64,000 nt of DNA from Mycobacterium sp. URHB0044 (lineage in GTDB: Bacteria; Actinomycetota; Actinomycetes; Mycobacteriales; Mycobacteriaceae), in assembly GCF_000620625.1 (NCBI RefSeq), contig NZ_JIAW01000014.1, forward strand, positions 62,001 through 126,000. The letters are read 5' to 3'. The first letter of the stretch is position 1. Every line of letters starts with the position of its first letter. This document shows, one piece after another, positions 42,149-52,162 of this stretch. The notes beneath the pieces were generated by a model that searched no databases, was not told the DNA's origin, and saw only the letters and a program-made list of their open reading frames with translations. The position numbers were made by a program, and so were the translations under genes.

Positions 42149-43729
42149 GTGACGGCAACCGAGTCTCCCACCACGCAGCACGCGGCCACCACGGCAGAGA
42201 AGCTGGCCGACCTTCGCGCGAAGCTCGAACTGGCCAAGGATCCCGGCGACGAGAAGGCCAAGGCCCGGCGCGACAAGAAGGGCATCCCGTCCGCGCGGGC
42301 CCGTATCCACGCGCTGCTCGATCCCGGCAGCTTCCTGGAGATCGGCGCGCTGGCCAGGACTCCCGGCGACCCCAACGCGTTCTACGGCGACGGTGTGGTT
42401 ACCGGGCACGGCACCATCAACGGCCGTCCGGTCGGCGTCTTCAGCCACGACCAGACGGTGTTCCAGGGCTCGGTCGGTGAGATGTTCGGCCGCAAGGTCG
42501 CCAAGCTCATGGAGTGGGTGGCCATGGCCGCCTGCCCGATCATCGGCATCAACGACTCGGCCGGTGCCCGCATCCAGGACACCGCGACGTCGCTGGCCTG
42601 GTATGCCGAACTCGGCCGCCGCCACGAGATGCTGCGCGGCCTGGTCCCCGAGATCTCGTTGATCTTCGGCAAATGTGCAGGCGGAGCGGTCTATTCGCCG
42701 ATCCAGACCGACCTGGTGGTTGCGGTCCGCGATCAGGGTTACATGTTCATCACCGGTCCCGACGTCATCAAGGACGTCACCGGCGAGGACGTCACCTTCG
42801 ATGAGTTGGGCGGCGCCGACGTGCAGGCGCAGCGCGGCAACATCCACAAGGTCGTCGAATCCGAGGACGCGGCATACCAGTACGTGCGCGACTACCTGAA
42901 CTTCCTGCCCTCCAACCACTTCGACGACGCACCGATCGTCAACCCCGGCCTCGAACCACAGATCACGGCGTCCGACCTGGAACTCGACACGATCGTGCCG
43001 GACAGCGACAACATGGCCTACGACATGCACGAGGTCCTGTTGCGGATCTTCGACGACGGCGACGTCTTCGAAATCGCCGACCAGCGCAGCCCGTCGATGA
43101 TCACCGCGTTCGCCAGGGTGGACGGCCGCTCGGTCGGGGTCATCGCCAACCAGCCGATGCACATGTCCGGCGCGGTGGGCAACGAGGCCTCCGACAAGGC
43201 GGCCGGCTTCATCCGGTTCTGCGACTCCTTCAATCTGCCACTCGTTTTCGTCGTCGACACCCCGGGCGCCATGCCGGGAGTCGAGGAGGAGAAGGGCGGC
43301 ATCATCAAGCGTGGTGGCCGGTTCTTCAACGCCATCGTGGAAGCCGACGTGCCGAAGGTGACCATCATCGTGCGCAAGGCCTACGGCGGCGGATACGCCG
43401 TGATGGGCTCCAAGCAGTTGTCCGCGGACCTCAACTTCGCCTGGCCCACCGCGCGCATCGCGGTGATCGGCGCCGAGGGCGCAGCGCAGCTGCTGGTGAA
43501 GCGGTTCCCGGATCCCACGTCCCCCGAGGTGCAGAAGATCCGTACTGACTTCATCGAGGGCTACAACCTCAACCTGGCCACGCCGTGGATCGCCGCCGAG
43601 CGCGGCTACATCGACGGGGTCATCGAGCCGCACGAGACGCGGCTGCTGATCCGCAAGTCGCTTCATCTGTTGCGGGACAAGCAGAATTTCCCGAAGGTGC
43701 TGCGCAAGCACGGCCTGACGCCGCTGTAA
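42149..43729 (+). CDS. accD4: Acyl-CoA carboxylase beta subunit AccD4
   Basis: 526 aa from GTG 42149, 5 bp after pks13. Carboxyltransferase subunit that carboxylates long-chain acyl-CoA (C24-C26) for Pks13. Crotonase-fold halves: N-terminal with GIPSARARIHALLDPGSF, GVFSHDQTVFQGSVGEMFGR and CAGGAVYSPIQTDLV; C-terminal with QPMHMSGAVGNEASDKAAGF, DTPGAMPGVEEEKGG and KAYGGGYAVMGSKQL. Needs biotinylated AccA3 and AccD5/AccE5, not in the window. Third gene of the fadD32-pks13-accD4 operon. Confidence 0.97.
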   Translation: MTATESPTTQHAATTAEKLADLRAKLELAKDPGDEKAKARRDKKGIPSARARIHALLDPGSFLEIGALARTPGDPNAFYGDGVVTGHGTINGRPVGVFSHDQTVFQGSVGEMFGRKVAKLMEWVAMAACPIIGINDSAGARIQDTATSLAWYAELGRRHEMLRGLVPEISLIFGKCAGGAVYSPIQTDLVVAVRDQGYMFITGPDVIKDVTGEDVTFDELGGADVQAQRGNIHKVVESEDAAYQYVRDYLNFLPSNHFDDAPIVNPGLEPQITASDLELDTIVPDSDNMAYDMHEVLLRIFDDGDVFEIADQRSPSMITAFARVDGRSVGVIANQPMHMSGAVGNEASDKAAGFIRFCDSFNLPLVFVVDTPGAMPGVEEEKGGIIKRGGRFFNAIVEADVPKVTIIVRKAYGGGYAVMGSKQLSADLNFAWPTARIAVIGAEGAAQLLVKRFPDPTSPEVQKIRTDFIEGYNLNLATPWIAAERGYIDGVIEPHETRLLIRKSLHLLRDKQNFPKVLRKHGLTPL

Positions 43730-43786
43730 TCCCGGTATCCCGATTCGACGGGAAACCTGGGCCGAAGTGGGGTTGAATTTGCACTT

Positions 43787-44788
43787 GTGTCAAACCACTT
43801 CACCGGCCTGAGCCTCGGACCCCCGCTCGGCGATCAACGCCTCGACCTCTGCGACCTGTACGCCTTCCAGTCGCCTGCCGATGCAGGCAAGACCGTGCTG
43901 ATCCTGAACGCCAATCCACAGGCCGATGCGCTGCATCCCGACGCGATCTACCGCCTGGCGATCGACAACGACGGCGACCTGAAGAACGACATCGCGTTCA
44001 GCTTCGTGTTCTCCGAGCCGCGCGACGGACGGCAGACGGTCGACGTGTACCTCGCGAAGAACGACGAGGCCGAGGAGCCCGAAGCCGTCGGGTCCAAGAT
44101 CTTCGACGGCGTCGAGGTGTCGTTCGGCAAGACGCCGAACATCTACGAGTCCGGCAGTTTCAAATTCTTCGCCGGGGCGCGCAGCGACGCGTTCTTCTTC
44201 GACTTCGACGGCATCAAGAACCTCTTCGACACGTCCGGAAAGCGCAACTTCACCGATCTGCACCTCGGGTCGGAATCCCCATGGACGGGCCAGGATTCGA
44301 ACACCGAAGCCAACGTGTTCTCGATGGTCCTGGAGATGCCGACGAGCGCTCTCGGCGCCGATCCCGACATCCGCGTCTGGGGCCGCTGCAGCGTCCGCAA
44401 GGATGGTGAACTGCTCCACGTCGACCGGGCGGGCCACCCGTCGGTGAGCAGCTTCTTCAACACCGACGACACCAAGGAGGAGTACAACGCCTCCGAACCG
44501 GTCCGCGACCGTGAGCGGTGGATCGGGATGTTCATCCACCTGATGGGCCACACCGGCAACTACACCCGCGAGGAGGCCATCGCGGCCATCGACGAGGAGG
44601 GCACGCTGCCGGACATGCTCACCTACGACCCGTCGAAACCCGCGAAGTACCCGAACGGCCGGGTCTTCACCGACGACGTGATCGACTACCGGCTGGCGTT
44701 CCTCACCAAGGGCGAGTGCCCGCCGACGGGGCTGAGCCCGCACACCGACACGCTCGCGGAGTTCCCGTACCTCGGGACACCGCACTAG
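43787..44788 (+). CDS. DUF4331-family protein
   Basis: 333 aa from GTG 43787, 57 bp beyond accD4. The N-terminus GLSLGPPLGDQRLDLCDLYAFQ, the calcium-like acidic pattern AIDNDGDLKNDIAFSFVF and FFAGARSDAFFFDFDGIKN fit the DUF4331 family (putative beta-propeller-like proteins). No signal peptide. A conserved LMGHTGNYTREEA segment is near residue 250. Function unknown. It replaces the fadE35 region found between accD4 and embB in M. tuberculosis. Convergent with the metallo-hydrolase (5 bp apart). Confidence 0.75.
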   Translation: MSNHFTGLSLGPPLGDQRLDLCDLYAFQSPADAGKTVLILNANPQADALHPDAIYRLAIDNDGDLKNDIAFSFVFSEPRDGRQTVDVYLAKNDEAEEPEAVGSKIFDGVEVSFGKTPNIYESGSFKFFAGARSDAFFFDFDGIKNLFDTSGKRNFTDLHLGSESPWTGQDSNTEANVFSMVLEMPTSALGADPDIRVWGRCSVRKDGELLHVDRAGHPSVSSFFNTDDTKEEYNASEPVRDRERWIGMFIHLMGHTGNYTREEAIAAIDEEGTLPDMLTYDPSKPAKYPNGRVFTDDVIDYRLAFLTKGECPPTGLSPHTDTLAEFPYLGTPH

Positions 44789-44792
44789 GCGC

Positions 44793-45671
44793 CTAGATCG
44801 CAGGCAGTTCCAGCCAGTCGTCGACCTCGAAGCGGTCACCGCGGGCCACGATCGTCGCACCGCCGTGTCCCGGGTAGTGCGCCGGAATCACGGCCGCCCT
44901 GGCCCGCGCCGCCTCGGTGAACACGCGCTTGCGCGTGACCGCGGCCTCGGCCGGATCGACGTCGAACGCACACGGATCGGCGGGCCGTGGGATCTGGATG
45001 GGGCAGTGGGTGAGGTCGCCGACGAACACGGCGGGCTTGCCGGCGTGCAGCCACAACACCGACGACCCGGGGGTGTGGCCCGGTGCGGGTCGCAGCCGCA
45101 GCGACTCACTGATCTGGAGATCTTTCGCCCAGAGCTCGGTCTGAGCCTCGACGGGAATGATGCTGTCCTCGAACAGGATTCGCCGCGTCTCGTCGATACC
45201 CGCGCCATCGGTTCCGAAGTACCGGTAGTCCGCTTCCGGCATCAGGTAGCGCGCGTTCGGGAACGTGGGCACCCATTCGTCGTGAACCCGCTGAGTGTTC
45301 CACCCCACGTGGTCGGTGTGCAGGTGGGAGTTGACCACGACGTCGACGTCGGCGGGGTCGATGCCCCCGGCCTCGAGCGCACCCAGGTAGTCGGTGTTCA
45401 GGTGATCCAGCGGCGGCATCTGGGGGCGGTCGCGGTCGTTGCCCACCCCGGTGTCGACCACCACGGTCAGGCCGTCGACCTCGATGACCCACGTCTGCAT
45501 CGCGGTCTTCCAGAGGTCGGCCTCACGATTCCAGAACGCAGGCTCCAGCAGGTCGGCGTTGTCCGGCCAGGCATCGGCCGGGGTGTCGGCGAACAGCGAC
45601 GTGCGCATCTCGACCCGGGTCTCCACGACGCGGGTGACGACGGCGTTGCCCAGCCGGACGCGGTCGGTCAC
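44793..45671 (-). CDS. MBL-fold metallo-hydrolase coupled to embB
   Basis: 292 aa from GTG 45669-45671, overlapping the embB stop (GTGA); longer frames would run inside embB. Metal site SHLHTDHVGW (His116, His118, Asp120, His121), with GHTPGSSVLW and VGDLTHCP supplying later ligands and PAHYPGHGG near the end. This resembles lactonase/quorum-quenching-type or general MBL hydrolases. Soluble, no signal. The role in the emb operon is unknown; coupling to embB could make it iron- and stress-independent, following emb expression. Rv3796 occupies this slot in M. tuberculosis. Confidence 0.85.
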   Translation of the reverse strand: MTDRVRLGNAVVTRVVETRVEMRTSLFADTPADAWPDNADLLEPAFWNREADLWKTAMQTWVIEVDGLTVVVDTGVGNDRDRPQMPPLDHLNTDYLGALEAGGIDPADVDVVVNSHLHTDHVGWNTQRVHDEWVPTFPNARYLMPEADYRYFGTDGAGIDETRRILFEDSIIPVEAQTELWAKDLQISESLRLRPAPGHTPGSSVLWLHAGKPAVFVGDLTHCPIQIPRPADPCAFDVDPAEAAVTRKRVFTEAARARAAVIPAHYPGHGGATIVARGDRFEVDDWLELPAI

Positions 45672-48600
45672 GGCTTGATCCGGATCCGCCCCGGCTTCCA
45701 CAGTCCGCTTCGGGTGGCGGTGCCGAGTTCGATCTGGGCGGGCTGGGCGTCGACGACGGTGTCGAACTTGCGCAGCGAGCCCCAGTCTCGGCCCCAGTCG
45801 TGCGACAGGTACGTCGCCATCACGTGTGCGCGCAGCAGCAGGTCGGTGATGCCGAGCAGGCCGCCGTTGAGGCCGTCCTCCCAGCTGTCAGTGTCCAGCT
45901 TCTTGGCGTTGTAGTCGGGCGTGATGCGGAACTTCGGCACCTCGGTGACGCCGTTGGCGTGCAGCATCGGCTGCTGGCACGGGAAGGCAAGGCCGACTGC
46001 CCAGTCCAGCAGCACCGGCTGCTCCGACCCGACGTACTCCTGCACCGACCGCAGCTCCGGCACCCGTGGAGGTGTCACGGCGATCCAGTCACCGGGGGTG
46101 AGCGACAGGTCCTCGGCGATCACGCGGACGGCGGTGGCGTCGGCGGGAATCTCGGAGCGGGCGAAGCGCAGGTTGCGCCACGACGGAATGGGCCCGAGGT
46201 CGTAGGGCTCCACCCGGCCCGCGGGCACGGGCACACCGTCCGGTCCGGGCCGCGAGTACTCCAGCACGACGGTCTGGCCCTCGGTGTGGCCGTTGAACAC
46301 GCTGTTGCCGGTGATGCTGCCCGCCGCGGTGACGACGACCAACGGGTGTGCGTCGTCGGGCGCGGGCAGTTGGTACCACGCCGACGCGAGGCGGCTCTGC
46401 TGTTGTGCGCCTTGGACATACGTGCCGGCCAGTGGCACTCGCTTGGGATCCAGGCCGTAGGGCAGCGGCACGGTCGAGCCGTTCACACCCGGCGAGGTGA
46501 GCTTGACCGGCGCGTCCCAGTCGTAGTCGGTGCCCGGCGCGGGATTGGTCAGCCGGATCGCCTCGGCGACGATGTGTTCGGGCACGCCGTCGGGCGTGAA
46601 GCCGACCGGACTCGCGCCGCCCAGCGGCCCGAGCGGACCGTAATTGCCGGGCATGGGAGTCAGGAAGCCGTCGTTGGCGTCGGGTTCGACGAGCACGTCG
46701 TCGGCTAGCCCGCAGCGGCCCGCCAGCGCGCGCAGGTTGGAGGAGGCGTTGGAGTAGGTCGGGTACTGCCGCACCACGCCTGCCAGCATCGAGGCGACGA
46801 AGATCACCACCATGAGTCCTGCGGTGATCGGGATCGGCGCCGCGGTGACGATCCGCGCCAGTCGACTCTCGGGTCGGTCCCGCGGCGCGAAGTGCAGCCA
46901 GAACGCCCACAGTGCGGCGACGACGAACAGCGCAAAGAAGATCGTGCTGACGGTGGCCCCGTCGATCTTCGGCTTCGCGTTGTTGAACGGCACGCCGTAA
47001 CTCGACACATACCACCAGCCGTTGGTGGTGGCGAAGCACAGCGCCAGCAGGAACAGCACGCCGGCCGTGAACGCCATCCGGTTGCGCGCCGAGCGCAGCA
47101 CCACTCGCGATACCAGCACGGTGGCCAACGCGGCCATGGCCGCACCGACCGCGGCGAACAGGCCGAAGTGATGCACCCACTTGGTGGGGGTGAACATCAG
47201 GAAGAAGATCGTGCCGAAGATGACGCCCATCAGTCGCCACGCGGGCCCGCGCGCCACGCCGGGAACTCGCTTGCGCCGCAACATGATGAACAGCGAGGCG
47301 AACAGGCTCAGCGCGGTGATCATGAACCCGAACCGGCGCGACAGCGAGCCGTCGACGGTCGGCAGGATCAGGTAGTAGTAACGCAGGTTCTCGGTGTACC
47401 AGGGCTGACTCGGACCGATGTCGGTGCGAATCCTGGTGGCCTCCAACACCGTTGCCAACGTCTGGTCGGCGAACACCACGGCGAGGATCACGAAGGCGGC
47501 GGCCAGCAGTGGCAGCACCAGCGGCCAGGTGCCGACGATGCGGTGGCGGCGCACCAGGATGCGCAGCAGCGGGCGGCCACCGGCCAATAGCGCGGCGACC
47601 GCGATCAGGCCGGTCGGCTGAATGCCCAGTGTGAAGGCGGCGGTGGTGATCGCCAACGCCGCAGGGGTGAGCCGCCCGCTGATGATCGCCCGCTCGATGA
47701 GGACGTAGGTGATGAGCGCGCCGGTCGCGATCTGCCCCTCGGGCCGAAGACCGTTGTTGAACGGCATCCACGCGGCAAGCAGAACCAGGCCTGCCGCCCA
47801 CATGGCGGCGCGGCTCGTCGACACCGCGGGACCCAAGCGGGGCAGCACTTCTCGGGACAGCAGCAGCCAGCAGACCAGTGCGCACACCAGGTCGGGCAGT
47901 CGGATCCAGATGCTGGCGTCGCTGACGTGGGTCATCAGTGCCAGCAGGTTGTAGTACCAGCCGAAGGGGTCCTCTGGACTACCGAACCACCGGAAGTAGT
48001 TCGACATGTAGCCGGCGTGATCGGCCACCCGGGCCATGCCGAGGATGTAGCCGTCGTCAGATGAGTTGGCACCCATCACGTGCCAGACCAGGAAGCCGCC
48101 GACCACCACGCCGTCGACGGCGGTGAACGTCCGCCAGCGCGACGGGATGATCCGTTGCATCCGCCTGCCGTCGAGCTGGTCGAGGCGCCACAGCGCGACC
48201 AGCGCGACGATGGTCGCGAGGACGGCCAGCACCATCGCGGTCAGCTTCAGCGCGGTCGGCTTGGTGGTGTAGCGGGTGTCGATGGTCGCCGACAGCGAAA
48301 GTCCTTGCGGTGCCGCACCCGTCAGGTCGGTGAACACGCCCACGACGGACGGTCGCAGGTTCGGGTCGGCGAAGCCGCTTCTCAGCGGCTGCCCGGCGGA
48401 CTCAGTCCCCGGCAGAAACGTCAGGCCCACGAACGTCGCGAACGTGCCCGCCTCCGACGACGTGATCTCAATGCGCTGGCAGTCGGGGGACGCCACCCGC
48501 TCCCGCGGGACGCTGGAGATCACCACGTTGCGGTCGGTGACGTCGACGCGCGTGCGGCTGACGTTGACGTACAGCGCATTTAGCGCGGCCTGCTTGCCCT

Positions 48601-48859
48601 CGGCAGGCGCCGTGCCGAGCACCAGGCCGCCCTCGAGCGGCATGGACCGGATCACGTCGCACGGCACCGTCACCGACATCGTGACGGGCGTGAACGTGAT
48701 CAGCGGCGCGGTAACGCTGTTCATCTGCCCGCCCTGCGGCCAGTTCAGCGTCGCGGTGGTCTGCACGACCGGCAGCAACGGTGTGAGCACCGCGCAGACG
48801 AAGCCGATCAGGCCGGCGATCATCGCGACCCAGCGGGCAGTCCTGACGTCTTGTTTCAT
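45668..48859 (-). CDS. embB: Arabinosyltransferase EmbB (arabinogalactan, ethambutol target)
   Basis: 1063 aa, ATG 48857-48859, overlapping embA by 4 nt. GT-C arabinofuranosyltransferase adding alpha-(1-3) branches to arabinogalactan from DPA. N-terminal helix, a periplasmic jelly-roll-like domain (about 40-200), then a block of 13-15 helices with the catalytic acidic motif SSDDGYILGMARVA and RPEGQIATGAL, and a C-terminal carbohydrate-binding domain (about 730-1063). The ethambutol region ILGMARVADHAGYMSNYFRW carries Met275, equal to M. tuberculosis Met306, and the unchanged Ile-Leu-Gly before it. Confidence 0.97.
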   Translation of the reverse strand: MKQDVRTARWVAMIAGLIGFVCAVLTPLLPVVQTTATLNWPQGGQMNSVTAPLITFTPVTMSVTVPCDVIRSMPLEGGLVLGTAPAEGKQAALNALYVNVSRTRVDVTDRNVVISSVPRERVASPDCQRIEITSSEAGTFATFVGLTFLPGTESAGQPLRSGFADPNLRPSVVGVFTDLTGAAPQGLSLSATIDTRYTTKPTALKLTAMVLAVLATIVALVALWRLDQLDGRRMQRIIPSRWRTFTAVDGVVVGGFLVWHVMGANSSDDGYILGMARVADHAGYMSNYFRWFGSPEDPFGWYYNLLALMTHVSDASIWIRLPDLVCALVCWLLLSREVLPRLGPAVSTSRAAMWAAGLVLLAAWMPFNNGLRPEGQIATGALITYVLIERAIISGRLTPAALAITTAAFTLGIQPTGLIAVAALLAGGRPLLRILVRRHRIVGTWPLVLPLLAAAFVILAVVFADQTLATVLEATRIRTDIGPSQPWYTENLRYYYLILPTVDGSLSRRFGFMITALSLFASLFIMLRRKRVPGVARGPAWRLMGVIFGTIFFLMFTPTKWVHHFGLFAAVGAAMAALATVLVSRVVLRSARNRMAFTAGVLFLLALCFATTNGWWYVSSYGVPFNNAKPKIDGATVSTIFFALFVVAALWAFWLHFAPRDRPESRLARIVTAAPIPITAGLMVVIFVASMLAGVVRQYPTYSNASSNLRALAGRCGLADDVLVEPDANDGFLTPMPGNYGPLGPLGGASPVGFTPDGVPEHIVAEAIRLTNPAPGTDYDWDAPVKLTSPGVNGSTVPLPYGLDPKRVPLAGTYVQGAQQQSRLASAWYQLPAPDDAHPLVVVTAAGSITGNSVFNGHTEGQTVVLEYSRPGPDGVPVPAGRVEPYDLGPIPSWRNLRFARSEIPADATAVRVIAEDLSLTPGDWIAVTPPRVPELRSVQEYVGSEQPVLLDWAVGLAFPCQQPMLHANGVTEVPKFRITPDYNAKKLDTDSWEDGLNGGLLGITDLLLRAHVMATYLSHDWGRDWGSLRKFDTVVDAQPAQIELGTATRSGLWKPGRIRIKP

Positions 48860-51800
48860 GGCAGCGCCCTGATCGGGCCGGGGCGGCTCCAGCCGAACAC
48901 CCGCATCGAGCCCTGGTCGATGACGGCGTTGGGCGCCCGCCGCTCCGGCACCACGCGCTCGTAGCGTTCGATCGAGCCCCAGTCGCGGTAGGGGTCGTCG
49001 CGCAGGTAGGTCGGGATCGACGTGGTGCGCAGCAGCGCCTGGATGAACAGGAACGGGCCGCCGTCCTCAGCCGACTGCCACATGTTCGACGAGATCACCA
49101 CCTGTTTGAAGTTCGGAAGGATCCGGTAGTCCGGGAGTTCGGCGACGCCGAGGTGCTCGGTGAACTGCCGCTGGCACGGGAAGTTCGCGGTGGTGGCGAT
49201 GTCCATCAGCACGGGTGTCTGCGAACCGAGCAGCTGCTGCGCGGTCTCCGTGACGGGCACGCGCGGCGGGGTGAACGCGAACCACTGGTCGGTGGACAGG
49301 TTCGGGTCGTCGGCGACGATGCGCGCCACGTTCGCCTCGGGCGGGGCCCAGGCCAGCGGGAAGCGCAGGTTGCGCCAGGCGTTGCCCGGCGTGATGTCGA
49401 TCGGCTGCACCTGGCCCAGCGCCTGGAACGTGCCGTCGGGCCTGCTGACGCCCCACTGCAGTTTCAGCGACTGGCCGTAGTGGAAGCTGCCGTCCTCCTC
49501 GTAGGACCAGATGGCGCCCGCGGCGGCGACGGTGACGAGCGGGCGGTCCGGTGTGCGCGGCGGCAGTTGGTACCACGCCGAGGTGGCCTTGGCAGCGACC
49601 CGGTTCTCGTCGTGACTGCCCATCACCGGGGTGCGCGCCGGGTCGAGCCCGAACGGCAGGAACACCCGGGAGCCGTTCACACCGACCGGGCCGTAACCGC
49701 CGCCGGTGCCCGCGGCGAAGCCGATGCCGACGTTCGGCTTGTTGGGGGAACCGTCGGAGTTGACGGTGCCGGGGTTGGCGACGACGGGCTCGGGCGGCTC
49801 CAGCGTGTCGGCGACCCCGTTGGGGGTGAAGCCCGTCGGGTCGAGTCCGCCGAGCGGTCCGTCCGGACCGAAGCGTTGCCCGGGGACGGGTTGCAGCATC
49901 CCGGCGTTGGTGTCGGGCTCGACGAGCACGTCGTCGGCCATGGCGCAGCTGTCCTTCGAGAGCCCGGACACGATGGCGTCGGCGTTGGCCTTCGCGGTGG
50001 TGTACGCGGGATAGCGGCCCACCGCGCCCTTGGCCATCGACCCGACCTCGAGCAGCACCATGAGCGTCGCCACCACCAGCAGCGGGGTGGACGCCAGCAC
50101 GCGGTTGCGCCGGGTGTTGGCCACCTCGGTGTGTCCGGTGTAGTCCATCCGGAAGTGCAGCCAGCCGGCCAGCACGCCGCTGATGACGGCCAGCGCCAGG
50201 AACATGTTGGTCACCGGCTGGCCCGCGATCACCGGTTGCTTGTCGAACCACGGCACCCCGTAGTTGCCGACGTAGAAGTAGGCATTGAGCCCCGACGTCG
50301 CCCACGCCAGCGCGAACAGCAGCGCGGTGACGTACAGCGCCAGATTGCGTCGGCTGTGCAGGCCCACCCGGGAGAACGTGAACGCCGTGACGGCGCCGAG
50401 GGCGCCGCCGATGCCCGCGAACACACCGAACTGCACGGCCCACTTCGTCGGCGTGAACGTCAGCAGCAGCAGACCGACGGCAGTGGCGCCGATCAGCCGC
50501 CACACCGGGCCGGTGGCCATGCCGGGCAGGCCGCCCCGGCGCAGCAGCACGGCCAGCATGCCGAACAGGCACAGCAGCAGGATCAGCACCGAGAACCGCC
50601 GGGACAGCGATCCGTCCACGCTGTCCTCGACCGTGAGGAAGTAGTAGCGCAGGAAGTCCTGATACCAGGGGATGGTGGGGCCGACGGAGTACTTGATCCT
50701 GGCCGCCTCGGCGACGGTGGCGAGGGTCTGGTCGCGGAACACGATCACGAAGATCAGCGCGGCGGACGCTGCGAGCGCGGCGATTGCGGAGAGCAGGCCA
50801 TCGGTGCCGCGGCGGCGCTGAACGATGCTTGCGACGGCTCGCGCGCCGACCAGCAGCGGGGCCAGCGCGATCAGGCCCTGCGGCGCGAGCGTCACGGTGA
50901 ACGCCGCGACGACGACGGCCGCGCAGGCCGGCCACAGCCTGCGGGTGCCGATCGCGTACTCCATCAGTGCCCAGGTGAGCAGGGCGCCGAACGCGATCAG
51001 CGGTTCGGGTCGCAGGCCGTTGTTGAACGGCAACCAGCTGGCCAGGAACACGGCACCCGCGGTCCAGACCGCGATCCGGTTCACCGCCAGCCGTCGGCCG
51101 AGGCGTGGGATGACCCAGCGGGACAGCAGCAGCCAGGTCGCGATGCCTGCCAGCAGGGCGGGTAGCCGCATCCACACGCCTGCCGTGCTGATTGCGGCGA
51201 GGTGGGCGAGCACCGACTGGTACCAGTCGAACGGGGCCTCGGCGGCGCCGAAGTAGCGGTAGTAGTTCCCGATGTAGCCTGCGTCGGCGGATGCCCGCGC
51301 GATGGCCAGGTTGTAGCCGTCGTCGGACGAGATCGCCCCGATGACGTGCCACAGCACCAGGGTGCCGACGACGACGGCGTCGGCCAGCCACGTGGCCAGC
51401 CCGACCCGCCATAACCTTCGCCACGCACGCGGCACCCGCCTGCCCGATCGGGCGTCCAGCATCGCCAGCGCCACGACCGACGCCAGCGTGGCCAGCACGC
51501 CGAGTGCCATCAGCACCGTCTTGAGCACGGTCGGGGCGGTGATGAAGCGGGTGTCCACGTCGATGCGTGCGCTCAAGCCGGGTTGCGCAGCCACCTTCAG
51601 CTCGGTGAACACGCCGACCACTTGAGGCTTCTTCTCGATCGGCACGGTGCCCGAAGCGCCGGGGATGCCGACGAAGTCAGCGCCGACGCTGCCGGCGTTG
51701 GCCCACAGGTGCAGCGTGCTGCACGCGCCGGACTCGACCGCAGGCCGAGGAGCGACGGCGGCCACCGAGTCACGGAACGCGACGACGACGGTGTCGGCGT

Positions 51801-52152
51801 TCGCGCGGACGAACAGACCGTAGCGGCTCGCGTCGATGCCACCGGACGGGATGGTGGAGAAGACCAGGCCGCCGGTCTCGGGCAGCGTCGCAACCGCAAG
51901 GCATGGAATGGAGGCGTCCAGCGCCAGTGGCGCGCCGGACACCAGGGGAGCGGTCACGTCGGTGATCAGGCCGTCGGAGCCGACGGCTTGCGGCCACGCG
52001 ATGGTCGCGGTGGTCTGGCGGACCGGCAGGAGCGGTGTCAGTGCGCAGAGCAGCAAACCTGCGATGCCCGCGATGATCGCGACGAGTCGAAGAGTCCGGG
52101 CGGGCACGACGCTCAAGGGTATGCGACGACCCCGTGTGGGTTGCGGAGCCAT
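48856..52152 (-). CDS. embA: Arabinosyltransferase EmbA
   Basis: 1098 aa, 10 bp after embC. Pairs with EmbB to build the arabinan of arabinogalactan. Basic N-tail (RGRRIPLSV), first helix, extracellular domain (about 50-205), GT-C membrane core with ISSDDGYNLAIARASADAGYIGNYYRYFGAAEAPFDWY and LRPEPLIAFGALLTWA, and a C-terminal periplasmic domain (about 760-1098) with MADDVLVEPDTNAGML. The acidic DD motif is kept. ATG 52150-52152 used; a GTG at codon 15 would drop the basic tail. Identified as EmbA by the middle position in C-A-B order. Confidence 0.95.
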   Translation of the reverse strand: MAPQPTRGRRIPLSVVPARTLRLVAIIAGIAGLLLCALTPLLPVRQTTATIAWPQAVGSDGLITDVTAPLVSGAPLALDASIPCLAVATLPETGGLVFSTIPSGGIDASRYGLFVRANADTVVVAFRDSVAAVAPRPAVESGACSTLHLWANAGSVGADFVGIPGASGTVPIEKKPQVVGVFTELKVAAQPGLSARIDVDTRFITAPTVLKTVLMALGVLATLASVVALAMLDARSGRRVPRAWRRLWRVGLATWLADAVVVGTLVLWHVIGAISSDDGYNLAIARASADAGYIGNYYRYFGAAEAPFDWYQSVLAHLAAISTAGVWMRLPALLAGIATWLLLSRWVIPRLGRRLAVNRIAVWTAGAVFLASWLPFNNGLRPEPLIAFGALLTWALMEYAIGTRRLWPACAAVVVAAFTVTLAPQGLIALAPLLVGARAVASIVQRRRGTDGLLSAIAALAASAALIFVIVFRDQTLATVAEAARIKYSVGPTIPWYQDFLRYYFLTVEDSVDGSLSRRFSVLILLLCLFGMLAVLLRRGGLPGMATGPVWRLIGATAVGLLLLTFTPTKWAVQFGVFAGIGGALGAVTAFTFSRVGLHSRRNLALYVTALLFALAWATSGLNAYFYVGNYGVPWFDKQPVIAGQPVTNMFLALAVISGVLAGWLHFRMDYTGHTEVANTRRNRVLASTPLLVVATLMVLLEVGSMAKGAVGRYPAYTTAKANADAIVSGLSKDSCAMADDVLVEPDTNAGMLQPVPGQRFGPDGPLGGLDPTGFTPNGVADTLEPPEPVVANPGTVNSDGSPNKPNVGIGFAAGTGGGYGPVGVNGSRVFLPFGLDPARTPVMGSHDENRVAAKATSAWYQLPPRTPDRPLVTVAAAGAIWSYEEDGSFHYGQSLKLQWGVSRPDGTFQALGQVQPIDITPGNAWRNLRFPLAWAPPEANVARIVADDPNLSTDQWFAFTPPRVPVTETAQQLLGSQTPVLMDIATTANFPCQRQFTEHLGVAELPDYRILPNFKQVVISSNMWQSAEDGGPFLFIQALLRTTSIPTYLRDDPYRDWGSIERYERVVPERRAPNAVIDQGSMRVFGWSRPGPIRALP

Positions 52153-52162
52153 GCGGCAGCGA

